Made by a program: the position numbers and the translations under genes
Notes under the pieces: model-generated
What the model saw: the letters and a program-made list of their open reading frames with translations, nothing else
The model's database searches: none
Told to the model about the DNA's origin: nothing
Shown: in pieces, positions 57,584 through 64,000 of the stretch
How the letters are laid out: each line of letters begins with the position of its first letter
Position numbering within the stretch: the first letter of the stretch is position 1
Assembly (NCBI GenBank): GCA_030432595.1
Contig: JAUIGU010000010.1
Span: 39,958 to 103,957 of the forward strand
DNA length: 64,000 nucleotides
DNA from: Phycisphaerae bacterium
GTDB taxonomy: Bacteria > Planctomycetota > Phycisphaerae > Phycisphaerales > Phycisphaeraceae
Direction: 5' to 3'

Positions 57584-59224
57584 ATGTTCCGTCATCGCCC
57601 GACCGTCCGTGCCGCCTGGCCGATCTTCGCCCTGCTCCTGGCGTTTGGTTTCTCGATCACGACCCACGCCGCCGACCTCACCGCCGAGCAGCAACAACAA
57701 GTCGAGGCCGCCAAGTCCGCACTCCGCCAAATGGAGACCAGCGTCGACCTCGCCGAGCAAACCGCCGGCGGCGGCTCCGGCGCGCTCACCGGCTCCAAGG
57801 CCAAGCTCACCAAGATCCGCCTCGACGGCGCGCTGCCCTACGTCCCCAAGGCCGAGGCCGCGCTCAAAGACCTCCCCGCCGACCACGCCGACGTCAAGCC
57901 GCTCGTCGAAGCCTTCGACAACCTCAACGCCCGCATCGCCGCGATCCAGGCACGGCTCAACGGCGGCGCCGCGCCGCCCCCCGCGGCCGAGGGCGGCGTC
58001 CGCCTCAACCACCTCCAGGAAGAAGACTTCCGCAACGCCCGCTTCTACATCAGCGAGATCAAAGGCCTCGCCGACGGCCTGACCCAGCTCGCCCAGGAAG
58101 CCTCCGCCGTCGCGGACAAAACCAAGATCAACTACCGCGTGCTCAACGGCGGCGCCGCGTCACTAGCCAAGATCCGCGAACGCGCCGGCTTCATCAACGG
58201 CTACTTCGAGAAACTCCCCGCCGACGGCCGCGGCGTCCCGGAACTGAAGCTTCAGTACGACCAGATCATGGCCCAGACCGAGCAGGCCGCCGCCACCCTC
58301 GCGCCCATCCACAAGCTCGTCACCGACCTGGTCAACCCCGCCAACTACCCCGACTTCGAAGAGGACTACAAACGCCTCGGCGGGCTAGTCCGCCTCTACT
58401 ACGACCCCGGCACGCTCACCACCCAGCGCGAGGCCGCCATCGATGCGCTCAAGCAGCGCGAACCCGCCTACGCCGAGCTCGTCCGCTTCGCGCAGAAGTA
58501 CCAGCCGCTCGCCGATCAGCGCACCGAGCAGGGCGAGCGCGCGTCCAGCCTCGTCGCCCACTTCGTCGAAAAGTTCAAGGCCTACAACGCCGCCGCCGAA
58601 ACGCAGAAAACCGAGCTGCCCGCCAGCATCCGCGAAGACATGACCGAAGCCCAGAAGATCGCCGACGAAGCCGTCGCCGAGCAAAAGCCCATGTGGTTCA
58701 CTGGCGGCATCCCCCAACGCATGGGCTGGGTCACCGAGAAGATGGCGCTCTACGAAGTCCTCGACCCCGAGCCCGCCGCCGCACTCAAAAAAGACGTCGA
58801 AGCGCTCCAAACCAAAATCAACCAGCAGGAAAAATCGCTCGGCCAACTCATCATCAACAACAACCAACTCCCCAACGACAACTACCAGGGCGACGACCGC
58901 GACAAGGTCATCGCAGTCGCCATCGACGCGTGGAAGCACCAGCAGCCGCAGTTCGACGTCCTCGCCACCCGCATCCCGTCGCAAGCCTGGGCCCGCAACA
59001 CCCGCTGGGAATACAGCAACGGCACGTGGTACTTCCTCGACACCTCCAAACTCCAGGTCCAGCTCATCGTCGCCGACCAGGACAACCCCAAGCAGGCCAT
59101 CATCCGCCCCGTCAACATTATCATGAACCACGAGAAAGGCGACACCCTCATCGGCACGCCCTTCTACAGCATCGACGACGACCTCCAACCCAACGCGTAT
59201 CTGTTGCGCGACAAAATCAAGTAG
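57584..59224 (+). CDS. Exported protein of unknown function, 546 residues
   Basis: The product has a signal peptide (WPIFALLLAFGFSITTHAA), followed by a mostly helical protein with Gln/Ala-rich helices (EQQQQVEAAKSALRQMETSV) and a mixed C-terminal domain that includes SQAWARNTRWEYSNGTWYFL and MNHEKGDTLIGTPFYSID. I recognise no domain. AAGGA precedes ATG 57584. It has no sorting tail or lipobox, so it is probably periplasmic or secreted. Confidence 0.7.
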   Translation: MFRHRPTVRAAWPIFALLLAFGFSITTHAADLTAEQQQQVEAAKSALRQMETSVDLAEQTAGGGSGALTGSKAKLTKIRLDGALPYVPKAEAALKDLPADHADVKPLVEAFDNLNARIAAIQARLNGGAAPPPAAEGGVRLNHLQEEDFRNARFYISEIKGLADGLTQLAQEASAVADKTKINYRVLNGGAASLAKIRERAGFINGYFEKLPADGRGVPELKLQYDQIMAQTEQAAATLAPIHKLVTDLVNPANYPDFEEDYKRLGGLVRLYYDPGTLTTQREAAIDALKQREPAYAELVRFAQKYQPLADQRTEQGERASSLVAHFVEKFKAYNAAAETQKTELPASIREDMTEAQKIADEAVAEQKPMWFTGGIPQRMGWVTEKMALYEVLDPEPAAALKKDVEALQTKINQQEKSLGQLIINNNQLPNDNYQGDDRDKVIAVAIDAWKHQQPQFDVLATRIPSQAWARNTRWEYSNGTWYFLDTSKLQVQLIVADQDNPKQAIIRPVNIIMNHEKGDTLIGTPFYSIDDDLQPNAYLLRDKIK

Positions 59225-59349
59225 GCCACAAACACGAAGACCCCGTCGCGGTCTCGGTCACGCGGGCCTGCGCGGCAAGCTGGTTTCGCTTCGCCGGCTC
59301 ACTACACCGAACGAGATTCGAACCCACGCCCCAACCGGAGGAAAGATCG

Positions 59350-60285
59350 ATGCCAACCCACCTCTCTCGTTCTCGACGCCACGCTCGCCCGGCGCGGTAC
59401 GCCTCCGTCGCTCTGTTCGTCTCGGTTTGGGCCGGCCCCGCCGCGGCCGACCTAGTCGGCTTCTCCGCCGAGCACGAGTTCCGGCTCACCACTCAGCAGC
59501 CCTTCGACACGTCGAATACCACGGACTTCACGTCGGGCCTGACCAACGGCGTGGCCACCTACGTCAACACCGAAACCCTCAGCCCCGGCTCCGACACCTC
59601 CGCCGCCTCGCAAGACATCACCGTCACCGCCAACCGCATCACCGCCGCCTTGCAGGCCAGCACCCAGAGCGCCGGCAGCATCGCCAGCGCGAACTTCGAA
59701 GGCTCCTTCACGCTTGACGCCGCCACCACCCTCACCGCTTCCGGCTCCGCCAACGGCGGCTTCGGCGCCTTCTCGGGCGGCAGCTCGCTCACCCTCGTCC
59801 CCGACGGTGAGCCCTTCGCCAACGCCATCATCGCCATCACCGGCGCCGACGGCATCAACTACGGCGGCGGCCTCGGGCCCTTCGCCCTCGCCGCCGGTGC
59901 CTACGACTTCAAGATCAGCACCAGCCTCGCCGGCGGCGCCATCGGCACACGCTTCCACAACGTCAACCTCCAGTTCGGCGCGAGCGCCGCGGTCACCGGC
60001 GACCACAACGGCACCGGCCAGGTCGAACAGGGCGACCTCGACCTGGTCCTGCAGAACTGGGGACTCGACACCGACACCGCCGGCGTCCCCGCTGGCTGGA
60101 CCAACACCGACGACCTCAACGGCCAGATCGAACAGACCGAGCTCGACGCCATCCTCCAGAACTGGGGCAGCACCACCGCCCCCGACTTTGCCGGCCACGC
60201 GCACCTGCCCGGCGTCCCCGAGCCGGCGACCGCCTTGCTGCTCACCCTCAGTGGGGCCGTCCGCATGCGCCGTCATCCGCGCTGA
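59350..60285 (+). CDS. Secreted dockerin-like / PEP-CTERM surface protein
   Basis: The 311-residue product has a signal peptide (ASVALFVSVWAGPAAA), a beta-rich Ser/Thr/Ala/Gly-rich domain (SANFEGSFTLDAATTLTASG), the dockerin-like pair (GDHNGTGQVEQGDLDLVLQN, GQIEQTELDAILQNWGS) and a PEP-CTERM tail (VPEPATALLLTLSGAVRMRRHPR). It is a likely substrate of the exosortase. GGAGGAAAGATCG precedes ATG 59350, the strongest ribosome site in this region. The dockerin pair is nearly identical to the one at the end of the 52703-54127 protein. Confidence 0.9.
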   Translation: MPTHLSRSRRHARPARYASVALFVSVWAGPAAADLVGFSAEHEFRLTTQQPFDTSNTTDFTSGLTNGVATYVNTETLSPGSDTSAASQDITVTANRITAALQASTQSAGSIASANFEGSFTLDAATTLTASGSANGGFGAFSGGSSLTLVPDGEPFANAIIAITGADGINYGGGLGPFALAAGAYDFKISTSLAGGAIGTRFHNVNLQFGASAAVTGDHNGTGQVEQGDLDLVLQNWGLDTDTAGVPAGWTNTDDLNGQIEQTELDAILQNWGSTTAPDFAGHAHLPGVPEPATALLLTLSGAVRMRRHPR

Positions 60286-60482
60286 ACTGTCACCCCGCAA
60301 CACCAACCCGTCCAGCTAAACCTCCACCCCGCCGCCGCAAGCCCGCCCCGCTTGCGTCCCTTGCGTCGCTTGCCCCGTCCAGAAAACGATGGCGTTCGCC
60401 CGCTCGCCGGGTAGAATTGGGTCACGCCCTGCCCCCAATCGGCAGCGCGATCGCCTTGAACCTTCCTGACGGAGAGAGACCC

Positions 60483-61316
60483 GTGAAGAACCCGACTTCC
60501 AAGCTCAACGCCCTCGCCGCCGCCGGACTCTTCGTCGGCCTCACCGCCGCCGCCCCCACCCCCGCCGACGCCACCCCGCTCGACGACTTCAACGCCGGCA
60601 CCCTCGTCGCCAACTTCCTCTTCGACGAGCCCAACGGCACCGCCCTCACCGGCGTCGTCAGCACCGTCAACCCCGCCGCCCAGTTCGACGACGACGCCGA
60701 CCTCGCCGGTGCCGCCACCAACGGCCTCGGACAGTTCGACGCCTCCGGCAAGAACAACACCGACTTCGCCTCCAACTACGTCGACATCGACGCCATCACC
60801 ACCGGCACCGTCTACGGCCTCTTCGAGGTCTCCTGGGACTTCGACGTCAACGTCTTCGACCCCGCCCAGGACGAAGAGTTCCGCCTCTCCCTCATCACCT
60901 TCGACCCCCGCTCCACCTTCGTCACCGGCGAAACCTTCTTCACCCGCACCTCCGCCACGCAGGTCGAACTCGTCGGCAACGCCGTCGGCACCGGCTCCGC
61001 CGACACCCCCGCCGCCCTCTTCGGCTCCGCCGGCTCCCTGCTCACCATCCTCGAAGCCGACCTCGACAACAGCACCCTCACCCTCAGCTACTCCTCCGAC
61101 GGCGGCGCCTCCTTCACCACCCTCGCCCCCGGCACCCTCGACCCCACCCGCGGCGTCGAGTCCCTCCGCCTCGTCCTCAACGAAGACTTCTCCAACGACA
61201 TCCTCCTCATCGAACGCTTCGCCCTCTCCGTCGTCCCCGAACCGGCGACGACCGCGACCCTCCTCGTTGTCGCTGCTGGCCTGCTCCGTCGCCGCCCACG
61301 GGAACAAGCCAGCTAA
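60483..61316 (+). CDS. PEP-CTERM surface protein without dockerin repeats
   Basis: The 277-residue product has a signal peptide (NALAAAGLFVGLTAAAPTPADA), a beta-sandwich-like domain (ANFLFDEPNGTALTGVVSTV, GLFEVSWDFDVNVFDPAQDE) and a PEP-CTERM tail (VVPEPATTATLLVVAAGLLRRRPRE). Unlike its neighbours it lacks the dockerin-like pair. The GTG start at 60483 follows ACGGAGAGAG. Codon use is extremely C-biased at third positions (GCC, ACC, CTC), more than in most genes of the window, which may mean high expression. Confidence 0.85.
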   Translation: MKNPTSKLNALAAAGLFVGLTAAAPTPADATPLDDFNAGTLVANFLFDEPNGTALTGVVSTVNPAAQFDDDADLAGAATNGLGQFDASGKNNTDFASNYVDIDAITTGTVYGLFEVSWDFDVNVFDPAQDEEFRLSLITFDPRSTFVTGETFFTRTSATQVELVGNAVGTGSADTPAALFGSAGSLLTILEADLDNSTLTLSYSSDGGASFTTLAPGTLDPTRGVESLRLVLNEDFSNDILLIERFALSVVPEPATTATLLVVAAGLLRRRPREQAS

Positions 61317-61381
61317 AACTGGCGACTGCCTTGAACGTCAAGAGGTTGCGGCGGGTCCGTCAACGCTTGATCCTCCGCACT

Positions 61382-61390
61382 TGTTACAAT
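61382..61390 (+). promoter_or_regulatory. Extended -10 promoter in front of the repeat/RT island
   Basis: TGTTACAAT (TG-N-TACAAT) is an extended -10 box with no clear -35 box. The predicted start, six to seven bases downstream, falls at the first base of repeat copy 1 (61398). Confidence 0.45.
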
Positions 61391-61397
61391 GCGTTTA

Positions 61398-61510
61398 GCC
61401 GGAGCACCGGTCGCCGAATCCGATCGCCCTTCAATGTGGCGTCGGTGAAGCGGCTGGGCACGAAGGGCTAGCCGCCGTCGCGTGTCGATGGTGCGAAGCC
61501 TTAGTGCATG
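61398..61510 (+). repeat. 113-bp direct repeat, copy 1, upstream of the reverse transcriptase
   Basis: It is 109/113 identical to 61782-61894, with the four differences clustered in nine bases. It starts GCCGGAGCACCGGTCGCCGA and ends CGAAGCCTTAGTGCATG. Internal pairing is possible (GCGGCT with AGCCGC). The motif order TCGGTGAA - stem - TCGATGGTG recalls domain I of bacterial group II introns, as far as I can judge from memory. Confidence 0.85.
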
Positions 61511-61674
61511 CTCGAAGGCCCGGTGCAGACGCCGTAGGCGTTTGGCTGCGGGCCGCCGCCAAGCTGGCCACCGCTGAACGGTTCTACCGCGACAGGGCGG
61601 AATGGCAAGTTTTTGTTGAGGCGGGCCGGCTGCGACGGAAGCCCTGGCCGGCCCTCGAAGTCGAGGTGACCATC

Positions 61675-61917
61675 ATGGCCAAGGTGAAAGTCGTTACGAC
61701 GGGAAGCGCGGTGGCGATATTTGCCGCAATGCTGCTTGCCGTTGGTGCTCTCGGAGTTTGGCGCGGACAAACCGCCCAACGGCCGGAGCACCGGTCGCCG
61801 AATCCGATCGCCCTAATATGGGGCGTCGGTGAAGCGGCTGGGCACGAAGGGCTAGCCGCCGTCGCGTGTCGATGGTGCGAAGCCTTAGTGCATGTGCATA
61901 TCCAGCAACGACTGTGA
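61675..61917 (+). CDS. Small membrane ORF running into repeat copy 2
   Basis: An 80-codon frame with a good ribosome site (GAGGTGACCATC before ATG 61675) encodes a basic start and one hydrophobic helix (TTGSAVAIFAAMLLAVGALGVW). Its unique part ends at about residue 36, where repeat copy 2 begins; the remainder (about 40 residues) is translated repeat. It is probably a small membrane protein whose 3' end was replaced by, or fused to, the repeat. No family is recognised. Confidence 0.4.
   Translation: MAKVKVVTTGSAVAIFAAMLLAVGALGVWRGQTAQRPEHRSPNPIALIWGVGEAAGHEGLAAVACRWCEALVHVHIQQRL
61782..61894 (+). repeat. 113-bp direct repeat, copy 2, upstream of the reverse transcriptase
   Basis: Second copy, starting 384 bp after copy 1 and ending 65 bp before the RT start codon. 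The boundaries are sharp on both sides: GCCGGAG to GTGCATG in both copies, with unrelated flanks. Confidence 0.85.
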
Positions 61918-61959
61918 CTGTCGTGGCGTTGCAGGAATCTCAGGCAACGGGGGCCAAGC

Positions 61960-63240
61960 GTGCAACTGAAACAACAGGTCTGCCGCAACCTCAATTCGGC
62001 GGCACGCGAAGTGTTTTCGCGTTCAAATAAAATGAGCCATGGGGAAGATGGCGTGACGATTCTGGAGCTTTCCCGCGAGTGGCCTAAGCGAGGAAAGCTG
62101 ATCCGCGAAAGAATTCTGAACGACAGGTATCATTTCTCGCCTTTACGACCGGTTGCGATTCCGAAAGATGACAGCAAACCACTGAGCCTGGACAACGCTC
62201 GCCCCATTTCGATCCTAAACACCGCCGACCGCGTCGTTCAGCGTGCAATGTTGCGGTCGCTTTGGAAGCCACTCAGAGACCTTCTGCACTCGAAAGTCAG
62301 TTTTGGTGGCATTCGAAGGTACCACCTCGCTTCGAAGGAGCAGGTTAAAGTCGAATTGCCGAGAAAATCCACACGGCTCGCCATTGAAACAATCGCTCGT
62401 TTGCAAGACTCAGGATACGGCTACGTATTTGAGACGGACATAATCAGCTTTTTCGACAACATCGATCGAGACAAGCTGATGGAGAAAATCCGAAGGTGCT
62501 TGTCGGATCAAAGTATCGACCGGCTACTCCAAAGTGCAGTTGATGCAGAAATTGTAATCAACCAGAATTTGAAGGGATATCAGCATCTCTGGTCAGATGG
62601 AGTCGGTGTTCCGCAGGGCAGTGTCCTGTCTCCAATCCTTGCAAACCTGTATCTGCATGATTTTGATGAGTCCGTTATTTGTGAAAACTTCGAGATGGTC
62701 AGATACATCGATGATTTGGTGATACTGACCAAGGACTTGCAAGAAGCCAGACGTGCTCACGAGTTTGTCAAGGACAGTCTTGATAGTGTTGGCCTTTCAA
62801 TACATCCGATTGGCGAACAGTCCGGAAAAGCAAAACGAATTAAAACGCAAATTCGCGAACCAAATGAGTCATTTGAATTTCTGGGCGTAGCAATATCTGC
62901 GACGCGAATCCTGCCTGCGAGTCACAAGTGGCGTGAATTGCGAGATAAGATCGAACTTGCCACTGACTTCAGACTGCGCAAGCAAAAGTCGTTCGTCGAT
63001 GTGGTCATGCAAACCAACGCCATCGTTCGTGGCTGGGTAAATAGTTTTTCGCATTGCAATATCACGCCTGGAACACTTGAAAAGAATGTTGATTCCTTAG
63101 TCCGTGATCGTCTGGCAGGGTGGCTCAATCGCGCCAGAGTACGGCGATCAAAAACTTCATTAACTACCGAAGAAGCGAGACACCTCGGTGTTAAGTCAGC
63201 ATGCTCTGTTGAGATCAAGCCGATTCGGCTCGTGGGTTAA
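61960..63240 (+). CDS. Orphan group II-intron-like reverse transcriptase with YIDD active site
   Basis: The 426-residue product has the RT motifs of group II intron enzymes. These are an N-terminal RT0-like region (RNLNSAAREVFSRSN), RPVAIPKDDSKPLS, RPISILNTADRVVQRAML, FETDIISFFDNIDRDKL (metal Asp160), GVPQGSVLSPILANLYLHDF, RYIDDLVILTK (Asp251/252), FLGVAIS, and a thumb/X-like end IVRGWVNSFSHC with the tail WLNRARVRRSK. The active site is YIDD instead of YADD. There is no HNH endonuclease and no domain V could be found downstream, so it is not a normal mobile intron. Group II-like RTs of the G2L4 type with YIDD act in DNA break repair in Pseudomonas. Base composition is clearly lower in GC than the flanks, which points to transfer. 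Confidence 0.9.
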   Translation: MQLKQQVCRNLNSAAREVFSRSNKMSHGEDGVTILELSREWPKRGKLIRERILNDRYHFSPLRPVAIPKDDSKPLSLDNARPISILNTADRVVQRAMLRSLWKPLRDLLHSKVSFGGIRRYHLASKEQVKVELPRKSTRLAIETIARLQDSGYGYVFETDIISFFDNIDRDKLMEKIRRCLSDQSIDRLLQSAVDAEIVINQNLKGYQHLWSDGVGVPQGSVLSPILANLYLHDFDESVICENFEMVRYIDDLVILTKDLQEARRAHEFVKDSLDSVGLSIHPIGEQSGKAKRIKTQIREPNESFEFLGVAISATRILPASHKWRELRDKIELATDFRLRKQKSFVDVVMQTNAIVRGWVNSFSHCNITPGTLEKNVDSLVRDRLAGWLNRARVRRSKTSLTTEEARHLGVKSACSVEIKPIRLVG

Positions 63241-63258
63241 GTGGCCGAGTTCCAAACC

Positions 63259-63309
63259 TCACGCGAAGCGTGATGTGTGCCGGACCGTGAAGGCCTCACC
63301 GCACACATC
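63259..63309 (+). other. Two hairpins just downstream of the reverse transcriptase
   Basis: TCACGC-GAA-GCGTGA (63259-63273) is followed by GATGTGTGC (63272-63280) paired with GCACACATC (63301-63309), enclosing a GTGA-AGGCC-TCAC inner hairpin. There is no U-run and no AGC...GNRA...GUU pattern of a group II domain V. It could be a processing or protein-binding structure. Confidence 0.5.
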
Positions 63310-63352
63310 GCCTTTGGCGCGGTGTGACGCCATTCGATCTAGTGGCGATTAG

Positions 63353-63395
63353 CCGGAACCGGGCCGGTTCCGGACCGGGACCGGCCCGGTCCCGG
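63353..63395. repeat. Two tandem 21-bp palindromes
   Basis: CCGGAACCGG-G-CCGGTTCCGG (63353-63373) is followed after one A by CCGGGACCGG-C-CCGGTCCCGG (63375-63395). The two differ by a paired substitution that keeps the stem. Apart from this and the element at 63731-63787, I see no gene in 63241-63961. Confidence 0.65.
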
Positions 63396-63730
63396 CTGGG
63401 AGGACATCCGCCTTGCGTTGGATTGTTGCGCACGTTTGGCCCGGTACTTCGCTGGTGGCGAATCGGCGGGCGGGTAAAATGTGGGTGGCGAGAGGGTGAG
63501 CGTGGCCTCCGCGTGGGTGCCAGGTGGGTGAGGGGTCTGGTTCCTTAATCACGAAATGACGTGCGGCCTTGGACGCGGGTGGGTCGGGATGGATTCCGAC
63601 CGCATGCCGTCTCCCGCCGGAATCGCCCGAGCGAGTCCCATCCGAAACGCGGTGACGGCGGGCTGAAAAGCCGACGCCGGCCGGGGGTCGTGCGGACCGT
63701 GACGACGGTCCCGCCCCGGGTTTGTTTCGA

Positions 63731-63787
63731 AAGCGAGCCGGGCCGTGTCGGCCCGGATGCCGGGCGTGAGACACGCCGGCTCGCGGA
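63731..63787. repeat. Second copy of the murD-element arm, in intergenic DNA
   Basis: The 26 bp at 63731-63756 are identical to the arm of the murD element (26382-26407). After AT-GCCGGGCGTG an imperfect inverse arm, ACACGCCGGCTCGC, closes the unit, so the outer arms GCGAGCCGG/CCGGCTCGC are kept while the centre is shorter. Confidence 0.75.
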
Positions 63788-63961
63788 GAGGCGTCACGGC
63801 GTTCTTTGACATGTGAATCCGAGGGGCGTGGTCGTCCCCAAAACCATCCGTGTCATGTGCACGGACAGCCGGAACCCGTTGGGTCTTTTTGCGCCACGGC
63901 CGTAAGCCTTGCGCTTTCGCGCACTTGCGTCCATCCTAGGTCTCCCGCCAAGGAGCCCAGG

Positions 63962-64000
63962 ATGGAACGCAAGATCTTTCGGTTCTTACTCGACCACTTC
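63962..64000 (+). CDS. Start of an unidentified gene cut by the window edge
   Basis: An ATG preceded by AAGGAGCCCAGG opens a frame, MERKIFRFLLDHF, that runs off the end of the window. The ribosome site is good. Too little is visible to name the product. Confidence 0.45.
   Translation, partial: MERKIFRFLLDHF

Noticed and set aside
61398..63240. Diversity-generating retroelement or retron
   Set aside because: The RT lacks the DGR-type SQ signature in the QG motif and the retron NAxxH/VTG motifs. The two 113-bp repeats show clustered differences but not the adenine-specific pattern of TR/VR pairs.
63241..63340. Group II intron domain V downstream of the RT
   Set aside because: No segment matches the 34-nt domain V pattern (AGC near the base, GNRA loop, closing GUU). 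The hairpins present have different sequences.
63324..63809. Several short frames after the RT
   Set aside because: They overlap palindromes and repeat arms and have no ribosome site or domain.
1..64000. tRNA or rRNA genes
   Set aside because: No cloverleaf with a terminal CCA-type acceptor stem or conserved rRNA string was recognised by eye. A covariance-model search would be decisive.

Overview
The window is GC-rich bacterial chromosome. It most likely comes from a planctomycete of the class Phycisphaerae. The evidence is: three proteins that combine a dockerin-like 'VEQGDLDLVLQNWG' repeat pair with a C-terminal PEP-CTERM sorting tail, a fourth with the tail alone, an exosortase inside an exopolysaccharide locus, a CxxCGYDLRG zinc-ribbon membrane protein, and a prepilin-type surface protein. 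The taxonomic call is inference; no rRNA or tRNA gene was recognised.

Layout. 1-6.8 kb: end of an Hsp20 gene, a LysR regulator, efp, truD, ilvE and an ankyrin-repeat protein. 6.8-8.7 kb: tsf and rpsB behind a roughly 330-nt leader. 9.1-22.7 kb: a polysaccharide and surface-sorting locus on the minus strand: WecA/TagO-type transferase, NAD-dependent sugar epimerase, Wzz/tyrosine-kinase-like protein, a 1553-residue TPR protein, an exosortase-EpsI fusion and a Wza-like export lipoprotein. 23.1-29.6 kb: gpsA, sufE, sufT, murD and a CvpA-like protein. 29.6-33.3 kb: a four-helix-bundle protein, a PilB-like protein whose ATPase motifs are all degraded, and an intact PilT. 33.3-45.6 kb: a BFD-like protein, a prepilin-like protein, a dockerin/PEP-CTERM protein, dut, ftsK, a phosphodiester glycosidase, an orphan beta-class DNA methyltransferase, a 2-hydroxyacid dehydrogenase and a secreted EEP-family phosphatase. 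45.7-57.2 kb: HDOD protein, MshEN-only protein, SH3 protein, subtilase, larA, a PEP-CTERM protein, a PadR/HAAS pair and parA. 57.5-61.3 kb: secreted proteins, two with PEP-CTERM tails. 61.4-63.3 kb: a lower-GC island with two 113-bp direct repeats and an orphan group II-intron-like reverse transcriptase with a YIDD active site.

How the genes fit together. The exosortase at 18.9-20.9 kb should process the PEP-CTERM substrates at 34.5, 52.7, 59.3 and 60.5 kb while the neighbouring genes make and export the polysaccharide they sit in. PilT, its degraded PilB-like neighbour, the MshEN-only protein and the prepilin point to type IV pilus-like machinery scattered across the region.

The least explained content is repetitive. 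The window has several families of palindromic or inverted elements. Two of them (gpsA/sufE and murD) are inserted in frame inside essential-type enzymes. One supplies the stop codon and last residues of TruD and SufE. One 26-bp palindrome occurs three times. The reverse transcriptase island and these elements are the best candidates for undescribed biology here.
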